Assembly: GCF_014332695.1 (NCBI RefSeq)
Contig: NZ_MBUA01000028.1
Coordinates: 1-34,184, forward strand
Direction of reading: 5' to 3'
Source: Flavihumibacter stibioxidans
Lineage (GTDB): Bacteria > Bacteroidota > Bacteroidia > Chitinophagales > Chitinophagaceae
DNA: 34,184 nucleotides
A program made the position numbers and the translations under genes. A model generated the notes under the pieces. That model ran no database searches, was not told the origin of the DNA, and saw only the letters and a list, made by a program, of their open reading frames with translations. Positions 22,697 to 31,726 of this stretch are shown here, one piece after another; the first letter of the stretch is position 1, and each line of letters starts with the position of its first letter.

Positions 22697-24391
22697 TCAC
22701 TGAAGCTGTCTGACAGCGGCCAGAATTTGTGTATCCTCACCTTTGCGCAGATCGGATATCAATTGCCCTACGGGCAGGTCAATTTTCACCCCTTTGCGCT
22801 GGACAAAACGATCCCCGGCACTTCGCTCACCCACCGCCGTGAATCCTATTGACAGGTTACCAGGCAGGTAAACCCAGGTCATATTGCCTGTGGCACCTGC
22901 TGTCTGGCTTCCCAGCACAAGGGTAGCCGGCCGCTGTGACAATGAGGCCGCCACACTCTCAGGCAGGCTGCCGGTATTCGCATCCACCAGCACAATAAGC
23001 TTCCCTTTATAGGCGGGGAGTTCCAGCGTTTCAAACGGCCTGTATTCCATCCGGCTGGTCCGGAAAAAGCCCGGATAATTGGCCAGCCAGTTTGTCTGGA
23101 AACTATAGGGTCTACAGTCTGTCAGCAGGGCATCCTGCAACACCATGATCGTATTAAAATCCGGATAACCCCTCAGGTCCATCACCACACCCTTTGATGC
23201 ATTCATCGCGCCAAGCAATTCCGGCAGGGTATCTTTTTTCCGGATGCCAAAAGCCCTGACATACAGAATACTGTCAGCCACATATTTCCATAATTCGCTA
23301 TTCTTTTTACCCCATCCTGATATGACCGCATAAGGATATCGTTTAATGGTTGTTGTTATAACCTCACCATCCCTTTCAAGTTGGATATTCACCTTGTCTG
23401 TGGAATCCACATTCAGCAGATAGCCTGATATCATTCTGTGTAAGGCCGCATCATTGGATCCGCCCATGATGCCTGACAATTCCGCCTCCCTGTCCTGAAC
23501 CGGACTGCCGTTAATGGATGTGATGATATCCCCCGTCCGGAAATTATATTCCTTCGCAACAGAATCAGACGGCACTTCAGAAATAACATATTTTCCGGCC
23601 AGCCAGGCAATCGTAAACGGCGGATTAGGGCCCCAGTAATGACTGTCGAAATACCTGTCATTCACAAAAGAATGACTGTCGTGGAGAGAGGCAGACAGCC
23701 GGCGAACTGTTTTCCCATATTCAAGCCTGCCCTGCACTTTGTAAAAGGAAGGGATCTGATTTTTCAATACCCCGATCCAATCTGTGGCAGCTATTTCCTT
23801 GTGCGGATAAAAATACCGGATGATATTCCAGTAACGGAACAATCCCAGCAAACGCACTGATGCATCTGCCGCGCCATCATTGTATAATGTATCAATGAAC
23901 AGCGGGTAGTCAAGCGTGTGTTGCTTGTACTTAACGGTGGCTTTCCGGTTGGTATCCGGTGAATGATACTGCCAGAGTTCCCCGAAGCCGGATTTCATTC
24001 TGGCCGGTAATGCCATGGCCTCAATATCTTTCAGGGAGAATATTGAAAATATACTGTCGCCCGAAGGTTGCTTCATGTGGCGTTCCGGTTCCGCAGGTGG
24101 CAGTGAGTTATATAACCGGGTCAATATCTTATCCAGGTCCTTCTTCCGCTCTGCCTTCAGCACCCCTGGAATATTGTCAACAGCAACACTGTCCCAGTTG
24201 ATGTGGCCCTTTACAACAGCCGGGTGAAAATATTTAAGGAAGCCCCACCATTCTGCAAAAACGGCCAGGTTCTCAACCTGCTGGCGGGATAAAATGTCTT
24301 CCTTTGGAAATTTCTTTCCGATGTGTTGCGATTTACTTTCCAACGCCGGTAGCAGCATCAGCAAAAGCAACCATTTCAACATATTTTTCAT
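22697..24391 (-). CDS. Exported S41-family peptidase-like protein
   Basis: This 564-residue protein has a signal peptide (MKNMLKWLLLLMLLPALESK). A helical N-terminal part contains WWGFLKYFHP and FRYWNIIRYFYPHKE, as in tricorn/CPBP-like S41 proteins. A PDZ-like segment (EYNFRTGDIITSINGSPVQD) follows, then the S41 core with VMDLRGYP, LVDANTGSLPESVAASL and LGSQTAGATGNMT. The serine in NTGSLPES is the expected nucleophile. The lysine of tail-specific proteases is not present in GSQTAGATG, so a tricorn-like catalytic set is more likely. The start at 24391 is where the signal peptide begins. Confidence 0.88.
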   Translation of the reverse strand: MKNMLKWLLLLMLLPALESKSQHIGKKFPKEDILSRQQVENLAVFAEWWGFLKYFHPAVVKGHINWDSVAVDNIPGVLKAERKKDLDKILTRLYNSLPPAEPERHMKQPSGDSIFSIFSLKDIEAMALPARMKSGFGELWQYHSPDTNRKATVKYKQHTLDYPLFIDTLYNDGAADASVRLLGLFRYWNIIRYFYPHKEIAATDWIGVLKNQIPSFYKVQGRLEYGKTVRRLSASLHDSHSFVNDRYFDSHYWGPNPPFTIAWLAGKYVISEVPSDSVAKEYNFRTGDIITSINGSPVQDREAELSGIMGGSNDAALHRMISGYLLNVDSTDKVNIQLERDGEVITTTIKRYPYAVISGWGKKNSELWKYVADSILYVRAFGIRKKDTLPELLGAMNASKGVVMDLRGYPDFNTIMVLQDALLTDCRPYSFQTNWLANYPGFFRTSRMEYRPFETLELPAYKGKLIVLVDANTGSLPESVAASLSQRPATLVLGSQTAGATGNMTWVYLPGNLSIGFTAVGERSAGDRFVQRKGVKIDLPVGQLISDLRKGEDTQILAAVRQLQ

Positions 24392-24478
24392 GAAACAAAT
24401 GTAAACTGCCTGAAAAGGAATGGCGGTCACATGACTAAGATTTATGATAAGTATGCCCATTTATCGGATATTTGGTTA

Positions 24479-24958
24479 ATGAGCAAGATGAGTTTACCGG
24501 CCGACCTGGTAATTCAGCAGTTACCGGAAGATGCCACTCCCCCGATGGACCTGCTTTTGATGGCTGATCCGCATAAGGAGGAGGTTCAGCATTACATCAT
24601 GTGCAGCATAGTATTACAGGCACTCATCAATGGAAAACCCGTTGGTGTCCTCGCACTTACTCCCGAAACAAAGCAGGTTGCTGAAATCCGCAATATCGCC
24701 GTGGCACCGGAATGGCGCGAAAAGGGAATTGCCGGCCAATTGCTGAAGGATGCCGCCGCGCTTGCGACCAGGCTGGGTTATAATATCCTTCAGGTATGTA
24801 CCGGCAATTCAAGTATCCGCCCCTTCCAGGTTTACCAGCAATATGGATTCGAGTTAACAGATGTTCGCTGGAATCATTTCACGCTTCATTACCCCGAACC
24901 CATCATTGAAGATGGCATAGTTTGCCGCCACCAGCTGGTTTTGACAAAACAACTATAG
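24479..24958 (+). CDS. GNAT-family N-acetyltransferase
   Basis: This 159-residue acetyl-CoA-dependent transferase has the motif A core IRNIAVAPEWREKGIAGQLL, where the R-x-x-G-x-A loop binds the pyrophosphate of acetyl-CoA. Motif B is IRPFQVYQQYGFEL. The acceptor is unknown. The ATG at 24479 is taken as the start, but ATGs at 24431 and 24488 are possible; a TATTTGG box near 24469 favours a start downstream of it. The TAG stop overlaps the stop of the convergent beta-lactamase-fold gene by 6 bases in all, sharing CTATAG. Confidence 0.85.
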   Translation: MSKMSLPADLVIQQLPEDATPPMDLLLMADPHKEEVQHYIMCSIVLQALINGKPVGVLALTPETKQVAEIRNIAVAPEWREKGIAGQLLKDAAALATRLGYNILQVCTGNSSIRPFQVYQQYGFELTDVRWNHFTLHYPEPIIEDGIVCRHQLVLTKQL

Positions 24959-26404
24959 GTCCTGTTTCAATTTCTCCATCGCCATTTTTTCAAGTCTTGC
25001 GTCCTTGCGCTTTTGAGCCAGTGCCAGCATGGACTCATATGCTGCTTTTGCACCGGGCTTGTCTTTCATTCCATGGTAAGTATCGCCGATAAACAACTGC
25101 AACATCGGCTCCTCAGGATAATATTTCGCACCCAGTTTTAACCATTGCAGTTTGAGTGCCTCATCACCGCCGGCTCCCATGGCATCTCCTACCATTCCAA
25201 ACATTCCCGGATGTGGCTGAACATTCACTTCCTTGAGTAATGAATCGGCATGCGCGGAAAAATATTCCATTCCGGTTGCCCTGACCTTATCATATACCCG
25301 CACCCACATCAATTGCTCCACAGGGTCCACTGGCAGGCCCTTTGCCATTTTAAAATAATTCGCCATGATGCGTCGGCTGTCCTGGTACATATTGGTAAAG
25401 GATATTACAATTATTTTACTGGCAGTATCCATATAGGCATCAACGGAAAAGCCCGCCCCGCCACCATTGTGGCCAACTAATAGCGTGCCGGGAACACCAG
25501 TGTTGAAGTAGGTCTCCAGTCCGAATGCATAATACCTGTAAGACGGATTTTTAGGTGCTTTCCCGTTTCCGCTGATCATGGTCTGCAGGGTAGCGGCACT
25601 GACCAGTTTGTTTTCCAACAAGGACAGCATGAAGCGGTAATGGTCTTTGGTTTGCGCGATCCAGCCGCCGGCAGCACCTGCTTTTCGGCCCAGGGTTTCA
25701 TCCATCCTGATGAATTTACCACTATGGATGACCCTGTAAGGCTGCGCCCCGGTTGCTACGGGCATAACGGTGTCGCCCAGGTGCCGGATGGTTTTCATTC
25801 CCGCCACATCAAAGATGTTTTTCCTGAAATACTCATCAAATGGCTGCCCGCTGATCTTTTCAATGATCCAGCCAAGAATCTTATAACCTGAATTACTGTA
25901 AAACATCGGCCCGCCCGGTTCTTCATAAGCCCTTGGCACTTCCTTGATAATCTGTACCAGTTCCTCTTTCGTGTAATCCTTCTTGAAAGAAAACTGCGGA
26001 TGATCCCAGGGACTCTGCAAACCAGAAGTGTGGTTCAGCAATTGCTCAACCGTAATCTTGTCCGCCTTGGCAATTCCCATTTCGGGCAACAGTTCCTGCA
26101 AAGTCTGGCTGAGTGTCAGTTTGCCTTTCTCCACCAGCTGGAAGATGGCCGTGGCGGTAAACATCTTGCCTGTAGATTCGGTTTTGAATTCAGTTGTCAG
26201 TCGGTGCGGTATCTTCTTCTCAAAATTGGCCAGTCCATATGCCTTTTCGTACAATACCTGGTCTCCTTTGGCCACCAATACAACACCATGGTAGCCATTA
26301 GCCTGGTACGCATTGGTAAGGCTGTCAAACCTGGTTGTATTGGCGCTTTGCGCATTCACATAACTGGAACCCAGGACCAACAGGCCAAATAGTAATTTTT
26401 TCAT
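24953..26404 (-). CDS. Serine beta-lactamase-fold hydrolase with helical tail
   Basis: This 483-residue protein has a signal peptide (MKKLLFGLLVLGSSYVNAQS). The class C beta-lactamase / DD-peptidase fold spans about residues 25-360. The catalytic motifs are all visible: S-x-x-K as STGK (77-80), Y-x-N as YSN (169-171) and an H-x-G-type HNGGG near residue 312. The last 110 residues are helical, with a TPR-like pattern (LKLQWLKLGAKYYPEEPML, YESMLALAQKRKDARLE). Members are esterases, peptidases or penicillin-binding relatives; the substrate is not evident and resistance should not be assumed. Confidence 0.9.
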   Translation of the reverse strand: MKKLLFGLLVLGSSYVNAQSANTTRFDSLTNAYQANGYHGVVLVAKGDQVLYEKAYGLANFEKKIPHRLTTEFKTESTGKMFTATAIFQLVEKGKLTLSQTLQELLPEMGIAKADKITVEQLLNHTSGLQSPWDHPQFSFKKDYTKEELVQIIKEVPRAYEEPGGPMFYSNSGYKILGWIIEKISGQPFDEYFRKNIFDVAGMKTIRHLGDTVMPVATGAQPYRVIHSGKFIRMDETLGRKAGAAGGWIAQTKDHYRFMLSLLENKLVSAATLQTMISGNGKAPKNPSYRYYAFGLETYFNTGVPGTLLVGHNGGGAGFSVDAYMDTASKIIVISFTNMYQDSRRIMANYFKMAKGLPVDPVEQLMWVRVYDKVRATGMEYFSAHADSLLKEVNVQPHPGMFGMVGDAMGAGGDEALKLQWLKLGAKYYPEEPMLQLFIGDTYHGMKDKPGAKAAYESMLALAQKRKDARLEKMAMEKLKQDL

Positions 26405-26502
26405 CGATAATATTTAAGCTTTTAGAAGCTTTTCGTGCTAATCAGGTTACCTGAAAAAATGAAAACCACATAAATATGTGATGCCCCCTTCATTAACTTT
26501 AC

Positions 26503-27711
26503 ATGATTGATATGCTTAATAATACCATTACCTATTTCCGGCACAAACCAAGTATCAGTATCGGATTTCTCTTTGCTGTCGCCAGCATTTTGCTGGGCAT
26601 CTGGGTGGCAGCCATCCCCCAGATAAAAGGACGGCTGGGGCTGACAGATGCCACACTGGGCCTTTCCTTATTGCTGGCTCCTGCCGGTGCATTAACCGGA
26701 GTGGTTCTGGCGCCGGCAGTATTCAGAAAAATCAAAGTCGGCACCTGGTTATTTTGGGGGCATATCCTGATCTGCCTGATTTTTATCGCCCAGGTAATTG
26801 CCCTTAACCCGGTGATGCTCTGGCTGGCACTTTACGCCAACGGCCTGGTTGGATTCCTGAACGGCGTTTCCACCAATGCCATCGTAGATCAATTGGAGAG
26901 AAAGCATCACAGGCGCATCATGAGCACCTCGCATGGCATGTACAGTCTCGGAGGCGGCATCAGTGCAGGTTTGGCCGGATTATTTTATTCCTTTCACCTG
27001 TCAACAGCCTGGCAGATACTGTTGGTGGCCGCCCTGCTGATTCTTGTACTGCTGACCCTGAAACAGGGTTTTTTCAAATACGACCAATACATAGAATCAG
27101 ATTCCGGATTTCGCTTACCCACGGGTAGTGTACTTGGACTTGCCTTCATCTGTTTTGTTACATTTATGGGGGAAGGATGCGTGGCCGACTGGAGTGCCAT
27201 CTACCTCAAAGAATCACTGCAGGGCAGCAAAGCGATTGCCGGATTTGGCTTCGCAGGCTTCTCTATAGCCATGGCCATCGGGCGCTTTAATGGCGACACC
27301 TGGATTCCCAAACTGGGCAGCAAAAGAATGGCCATCACAGGTTGCCTGGTTGCCGGATCAGGGTTCCTCCTGGCCATCGGCTTTTCAAACATAGCTGCAG
27401 CCATCGCGGGTTTTACACTCATCGGACTGGGCTTTTCCTGCGTTGTACCCATCCTTTTCAGCACCGCTACCAAAGTCCCCGGGGTTAGTCCCATTGCCGG
27501 CATTTCAGCAGTGGCCAGCGGGGGATTGATCGGGTTTCTTGCCGGACCATCCATGATCGGACTGGTAGCGGAACAGTACAGTGTGGCCACCGGGCTGTCC
27601 ATTCTGGTATTCCTGGCCATACTTGCTGCCTATGTTGCCTGGCGGAATAAGTTCCTTGTTAACCGGAACACTACTGTACCGGTAGTTAATTACCAGGACC
27701 AATTATTTTAA
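26503..27711 (+). CDS. MFS transporter
   Basis: This 402-residue major-facilitator permease has about 12 membrane segments. It resembles fucose/permease-type MFS proteins: GIWVAAIPQIKGRLGLTDATL at the first loop, NAIVDQLERKHHRRIMSTSHGMYSLGG in the middle of the N-half and FMGEGCVADWSAIYL in the C-half. The substrate is unknown. The ATG at 26503 is used; an ATG at 26512 is equally possible. Its stop is 3 bases before the start of a Crp/Fnr regulator, so the two are very likely co-transcribed and coupled. Confidence 0.9.
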   Translation: MIDMLNNTITYFRHKPSISIGFLFAVASILLGIWVAAIPQIKGRLGLTDATLGLSLLLAPAGALTGVVLAPAVFRKIKVGTWLFWGHILICLIFIAQVIALNPVMLWLALYANGLVGFLNGVSTNAIVDQLERKHHRRIMSTSHGMYSLGGGISAGLAGLFYSFHLSTAWQILLVAALLILVLLTLKQGFFKYDQYIESDSGFRLPTGSVLGLAFICFVTFMGEGCVADWSAIYLKESLQGSKAIAGFGFAGFSIAMAIGRFNGDTWIPKLGSKRMAITGCLVAGSGFLLAIGFSNIAAAIAGFTLIGLGFSCVVPILFSTATKVPGVSPIAGISAVASGGLIGFLAGPSMIGLVAEQYSVATGLSILVFLAILAAYVAWRNKFLVNRNTTVPVVNYQDQLF

Positions 27712-27714
27712 TCC

Positions 27715-28287
27715 ATGAACGAAGCATTAACCAGGCAGATAACCGAATTATTCGGGGTCACCCGAAGCGACCAGGAACTGATCAGCTCCTTCTTCAAACC
27801 AATGAAACTCGACAAGAATGAATACCTGGTTAAAGCGGGACAAGCATGTCATTACCTTACATTTATCCAGTCGGGATTACTTCGGTTATATGTTACCGTT
27901 GAAACGAAGGAAGTCACCCAGTGGATTGGCACACCGGGTTATTTTCTGACCGACCTTTCGGCTTTCCTTTTTCGTGTTCCGGCAAGGTGGAATATCCAGG
28001 CACTAACCGATGCTGAGCTGCTGAGCATCAGCTTTGATGACTATCGCAGCCTGGTAAGATTCCTGCCCCGGTGGCATGAAATTGAAAAGGGTTTTATTGC
28101 AAAATGCTTTATCCAGCTCGAAAACAGGGTATTCCAGCACCTGCATATGAGCGCAGAAGAAAGGTATCTCCACTTACTATCGCACCAACCCGAACTATTC
28201 AACCAGGTGCCGCTCCAGTACCTGGCTTCCATGCTGGGCATGACACCCGAGACATTGAGCAGGCTGCGGAAAAAATCCCTGGGATAA
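27715..28287 (+). CDS. Crp/Fnr-family transcriptional regulator
   Basis: This 190-residue protein has an N-terminal cyclic-nucleotide-binding-type beta-roll (about residues 20-110, with KNEYLVKAGQACHYLTFIQSG and LLRLYV). A short C-terminal winged helix follows (PLQYLASMLGMTPETLSRLRKK), with the recognition helix near the end. No cysteine cluster for an iron-sulfur centre is seen, and the phosphate-binding cassette of true cAMP receptors is not evident, so the ligand is unknown. It starts 3 bases after the MFS gene and may control it. Confidence 0.9.
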   Translation: MNEALTRQITELFGVTRSDQELISSFFKPMKLDKNEYLVKAGQACHYLTFIQSGLLRLYVTVETKEVTQWIGTPGYFLTDLSAFLFRVPARWNIQALTDAELLSISFDDYRSLVRFLPRWHEIEKGFIAKCFIQLENRVFQHLHMSAEERYLHLLSHQPELFNQVPLQYLASMLGMTPETLSRLRKKSLG

Positions 28288-28355
28288 TAAAGTTTTGACA
28301 TTTGTCAAGAGCAACCAACGTATTGGGTCAGAGCTTTGTCTTACAAAAACAAAGT

Positions 28356-28778
28356 ATGATGGCAGCAGTTATTCAGACCAGTATCCGCATCGGGGCAGCA
28401 CCGGAAATTGTATGGAATATCCTGACGGACTTCGGGGAAATGCCCAACTGGAACCCATTTGTACAGGCCATCGAAGGTCAGGCAGAAGTTGGCAGGAAAA
28501 TCAAAGTAAAATTACCCGGCATGACATTTAAACCTGTCGTGAAGGCCTTTGATAAAAACCGCCGCTTCAGGTGGCTGGGACATTTTTTTGTACCCGGAAT
28601 TTTCGATGGCGAGCATTATTTTGAACTGGAAGACAATGGAGACGGAACCACCACTTTCCACCATGGAGAGCAGTTCAACGGATGGCTGGTACCGTTATTC
28701 AAAGGCAATATGCTCGAAAAAACCAGGCAGGGATTTGAGGCAATGAACAGGGCATTGAAAGAAAAAGCAGAACTTTAA
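28356..28778 (+). CDS. SRPBCC-family (START/Bet v1-like) protein
   Basis: This 140-residue single-domain protein opens AVIQTSIRIGAAPEIVWNIL, TDFGEMPNWNPFVQ, the typical polyketide-cyclase/SRPBCC start. The strand-rich core (KIKVKLPGMTFKPVVKAFD, HYFELEDNGDGTTTFHHGEQF) and a long C-terminal helix follow. Such folds bind hydrophobic ligands; no specific ligand can be read. The ATG at 28356 is chosen; a second ATG follows at once, and an upstream TTG frame does not fit the domain. It is 68 bases after the regulator and 15 before the TrpF-like gene. Confidence 0.87.
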   Translation: MMAAVIQTSIRIGAAPEIVWNILTDFGEMPNWNPFVQAIEGQAEVGRKIKVKLPGMTFKPVVKAFDKNRRFRWLGHFFVPGIFDGEHYFELEDNGDGTTTFHHGEQFNGWLVPLFKGNMLEKTRQGFEAMNRALKEKAEL

Positions 28779-28793
28779 TAAGAACAAAAAACT

Positions 28794-29444
28794 ATGCGGC
28801 CGAGAATAAAAGTTTGTTGTATCAGTTCACAGGAAGAAGCCAGGATGGCCATAAGGGAAGGCGCATCAGCACTGGGGCTGGTTGGAAGAATGCCCAGCGG
28901 TCCGGGTGTTATTACAGATGACCTGATCGCAGCCATCGCCGGCTCCACACCCCCACCCATCGGCACTTTCCTGTTAACAAGTGAAACCAAACCGGCAGAT
29001 ATCATTTCCCACCATAAAAAAACCTTCACCAACACCATCCAGATCGTGGATACACTGGCTGATGGGAAATATGCCGAAATCAGGACGGCCCTGCCTACTA
29101 TCAAACTGGTGCAGGTTATTCATGTGATGGATGAATCTTCCATTGAGGAAGCACTTGAACTGGCAGCAGAAGTTGACGCTTTATTGCTGGACAGCGGAAA
29201 CCCGAAACTGGCCATCAAGGAATTGGGCGGAACCGGTCGTGTCCACAACTGGAAACTCAGCCGGACTATCGTGGAGCAATCTCCCGTGCCGGTTTTTCTG
29301 GCAGGCGGGCTTAATCCCTCCAATGTGAAACAGGCCATTGATGAAGTGCAGCCTTACGGACTGGATCTCTGCAGCGGCGTGAGAACCAATGGCAGACTGG
29401 ATCCTGCGAAACTGGAAGCTTTCTTTAAAAACGCCAGCTACTGA
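28794..29444 (+). CDS. TrpF-like phosphoribosylanthranilate isomerase paralogue
   Basis: This 216-residue (beta/alpha)8-barrel protein follows TrpF closely: KVCCISSQEEARMAIREGA at the start, LLLDSGNPKLAIKELGGTGR with the catalytic-type aspartate, VHNWKLSR, and FLAGGLNPSNVKQAI then PYGLDLCSGV, the phosphate-binding end. The acid/base pair of TrpF is a cysteine in strand 1 and the aspartate in LLDSG; both are present. The first motif is KVCC rather than K-x-CG, and the tail reads RTNGRLD instead of E-x-x-P-G-x-K-D. No other trp gene is nearby, so an isomerase on another substrate is possible. Confidence 0.85.
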   Translation: MRPRIKVCCISSQEEARMAIREGASALGLVGRMPSGPGVITDDLIAAIAGSTPPPIGTFLLTSETKPADIISHHKKTFTNTIQIVDTLADGKYAEIRTALPTIKLVQVIHVMDESSIEEALELAAEVDALLLDSGNPKLAIKELGGTGRVHNWKLSRTIVEQSPVPVFLAGGLNPSNVKQAIDEVQPYGLDLCSGVRTNGRLDPAKLEAFFKNASY

Positions 29445-29490
29445 CCATGTACCGTATGTGATTCGACCAAATACCGATTGGGTGATGGCC

Positions 29491-30048
29491 TCAGGCTGCA
29501 GTCAATTTCCGCTGATCTGTCAGCCATGCATACACGCCAAACAGTACGGTGCTGAATACAAGTGTAGCAACCAGGCTGCCGGTGTAAAAAGGAACGGCAT
29601 CTCCATAACACTGCAGGAGTCCGGCAAATGTTTTAGGACGACCTAATCCGCCACCGAATCCCCATACAAGGAAATTGGAAACCAGGAAATAGGCAGTCGG
29701 GGCTGCTAATGAACCCAGTACAACATTTACCACGGTAATCTTACGGATGGCGAAACCTATGAGGGTCAAACCTGCGAACAGGAGATAATTGGTGATCTGT
29801 CCGGAATAAAAACCCGCCATGGAACTCAAACCATTTCTATATAAAACTTCGAAAAGCAGGTCGCTCAGGAACATGGAAAAAATTGGCAGCGCAAAGGCCC
29901 ATTTTTTATCCTTCAGGACAGCACCACCAAATAAAGCCATGGCAATATGTGGGGCGAATCCAAGCGGACGGGAAGGAATGATGCGGTAGATGGCAGCTGT
30001 TACAATCAGCAATACCAGGGAAATCAATATCGATCTGTTCAGTTTCAT
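29491..30048 (-). CDS. DUF6580-like integral membrane protein
   Basis: This 185-residue protein has about five membrane segments and short loops. Recognisable parts are MKLNRSILISLVLLIVTAAI, RPLGFAPHIAMALFGGAVL and FALPIFSMFLSDLLFEVLY, typical of a small family of predicted transport or ECF-like membrane proteins (DUF6580). The substrate is unknown. The ATG at 30046-30048 starts the first membrane segment; a longer frame to 30099 is rejected. It is downstream of manA with an 81-base gap and may be co-transcribed. Confidence 0.82.
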   Translation of the reverse strand: MKLNRSILISLVLLIVTAAIYRIIPSRPLGFAPHIAMALFGGAVLKDKKWAFALPIFSMFLSDLLFEVLYRNGLSSMAGFYSGQITNYLLFAGLTLIGFAIRKITVVNVVLGSLAAPTAYFLVSNFLVWGFGGGLGRPKTFAGLLQCYGDAVPFYTGSLVATLVFSTVLFGVYAWLTDQRKLTAA

Positions 30049-30129
30049 AATAATTAGAAATGTGAGGACAAAAATAAATGAAAAGGCATCAAGCGCCATT
30101 AAAGTTTTTCACGGGCCTCCTTCCTTTCA

Positions 30130-31341
30130 TTACCTGGCAGCAGGAACGGTGGCCCGGTAAATCAGAGCACCGGTAGTGGATTCCAGCGACAATACGGCAC
30201 CGGCAGTCAGCATCAGGCTGCCACCTTTATCCACATGCAGGCTGTGCCCGCCTGCCTCCGACGCCTTCACAGCGCCCTCCATCACCAGTAAAATATCTAC
30301 CGTTTGCACCTTAAAAGAATAGGCATCCTTTTCGGCCAGCCTGATCTCGTGCAGTTCAAAATCGTCGGCCGGAGTAATAAATGCTTTTTCATGGGCACTG
30401 ATTGGCTCTCCTTTCAATATCACGGGCGTTACCGGTTCAAAGCGGACATGTTTCATCAACTCGGGAACATCAATATGCTTGGGTGTCAATCCCCCCCTTA
30501 ACACATTATCTGAATTGGCCATGATTTCCACGTTCTGCCCCTCCAGGTAAGCGTGCAGGATGCCCGCGTCCTGGAAAATGGCATCACCCGCATTCATGAA
30601 TACCAGGTTCAGCAGGTACACGGAAAATATACCCCGGTCGATTTGTCCCGGTTGATTAAACGTAATTGCGGCCCTCGCGGCCCAGAAATCGGGGTTCGAT
30701 TTTTCCAGTTTTCCCGATTCATACAATGGCAGGATTCGTTCGAGCAGGGGCTGCAGACGGCTGTTCACCTGCTCCGGTTCCATTTCCATTACGTAACGGT
30801 ACAGTGTTTTGTAATCTCCCCCGTTAAAAAAGGCAAGCAGGAACCTTAATTCGGGTACATCATTCAGGATGCGACGCATTGAATCCGGAGCCCGGAACCC
30901 ATGCAATAACCAGAACGGTCCCAATGCGGTAGCCAGTTCGGGCTTGTGGTTATCATCCTTATAATTGCGATGGCCGGCGGTAAGCGGAACACCTGCGGCA
31001 TTCTCAGCCTCGAATCCGGCTTTGGCACTTGCCCTGGTCGGATGCACCTGGATACTCAGCATATCTTTCACATCCAACACTTTCAGCAGGTAAGGCAGCC
31101 TGCCGAACCGGTGCTTCACTGATTGTCCCAGCACAGACCGATCCTCGTTGATAAACTCATCCAGATCGCCATTTCCTTTTATTGCTGCCGGAGCCTGGAT
31201 ATGGGCCCCGAGCCAATACTCTGCAAAGGGCTGGCCGGCCTCTGCCGACCGTGATAACAACGCGGGTAAAAAGGTGAAACCACCCCATTGATAGTGTTGC
31301 ACTTTACCTTCCAGTGCAAATATTTTATTTTGTTCTTTCAT
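30130..31341 (-). CDS. manA: Mannose-6-phosphate isomerase, class I
   Basis: This 403-residue zinc isomerase interconverts mannose-6-phosphate and fructose-6-phosphate, feeding GDP-mannose and polysaccharide synthesis. The metal motifs are visible: SIQVHPTRASAK, NYKDDNHKPELATAL, and DAGILHAYLEGQNVEIMANS with RGGLTPKHID, the usual active-site blocks of type I enzymes. A C-terminal cupin-like domain (about 310-400) completes it. Length is normal. Its start is 34 bases from yraN on the opposite strand, so they share a divergent control region. Confidence 0.95.
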   Translation of the reverse strand: MKEQNKIFALEGKVQHYQWGGFTFLPALLSRSAEAGQPFAEYWLGAHIQAPAAIKGNGDLDEFINEDRSVLGQSVKHRFGRLPYLLKVLDVKDMLSIQVHPTRASAKAGFEAENAAGVPLTAGHRNYKDDNHKPELATALGPFWLLHGFRAPDSMRRILNDVPELRFLLAFFNGGDYKTLYRYVMEMEPEQVNSRLQPLLERILPLYESGKLEKSNPDFWAARAAITFNQPGQIDRGIFSVYLLNLVFMNAGDAIFQDAGILHAYLEGQNVEIMANSDNVLRGGLTPKHIDVPELMKHVRFEPVTPVILKGEPISAHEKAFITPADDFELHEIRLAEKDAYSFKVQTVDILLVMEGAVKASEAGGHSLHVDKGGSLMLTAGAVLSLESTTGALIYRATVPAAR

Positions 31342-31375
31342 AAGAAGGGTCGAAAATACTGCAAAACCTCAAACC

Positions 31376-31726
31376 TTGGATACTCATCTGAAAACCGGCA
31401 GGAATGGTGAAGACCTGGCCTGCGACTGGCTGCTGGAAAAGGGATTCAGCCTGCTGGCACGCAACTGGAAATCGGGCCGCAGGGAAATTGATATCATTGC
31501 CATGCGGCAGGACACCCTGCATTTTATTGAAGTGAAAACCAGGCGGGCCGATGTGTTCGGCATGCCCGAAGCACAGGTAAAAAGAAAAAAATTGTTGCAC
31601 ATGCAGGCAGCGGCAACCGATTACCTGGAGCAGCATCCGCAATGGCGAAATATCTGTTTCGATATTATTTCCGTGTTGTTATTGCCTGCTGCAACAAGGA
31701 TCGATTTATTTGAAGATATCTCCTGA
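31376..31726 (+). CDS. yraN: YraN/UPF0102 family nuclease-fold protein
   Basis: This 116-residue protein matches UPF0102 throughout: GRNGEDLACDWLLEKGFSLL, ARNWKSGRREIDIIAM and FIEVKTRR. The D in EIDIIA and E-V-K in FIEVKTRR form the D...E-x-K of restriction-endonuclease-like nucleases; relatives are thought to act on Holliday-type or replication structures. No in-frame ATG exists upstream of the conserved start, so a TTG at 31376-31378 is used. The end overlaps the convergent ykgJ gene by 21 bases. Confidence 0.9.
   Translation: MDTHLKTGRNGEDLACDWLLEKGFSLLARNWKSGRREIDIIAMRQDTLHFIEVKTRRADVFGMPEAQVKRKKLLHMQAAATDYLEQHPQWRNICFDIISVLLLPAATRIDLFEDIS

Noticed and set aside
24953-26404. Antibiotic-resistance beta-lactamase
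   Set aside because: The fold and catalytic motifs also fit esterases and peptidases of the same superfamily, and the long helical tail is not seen in resistance enzymes.
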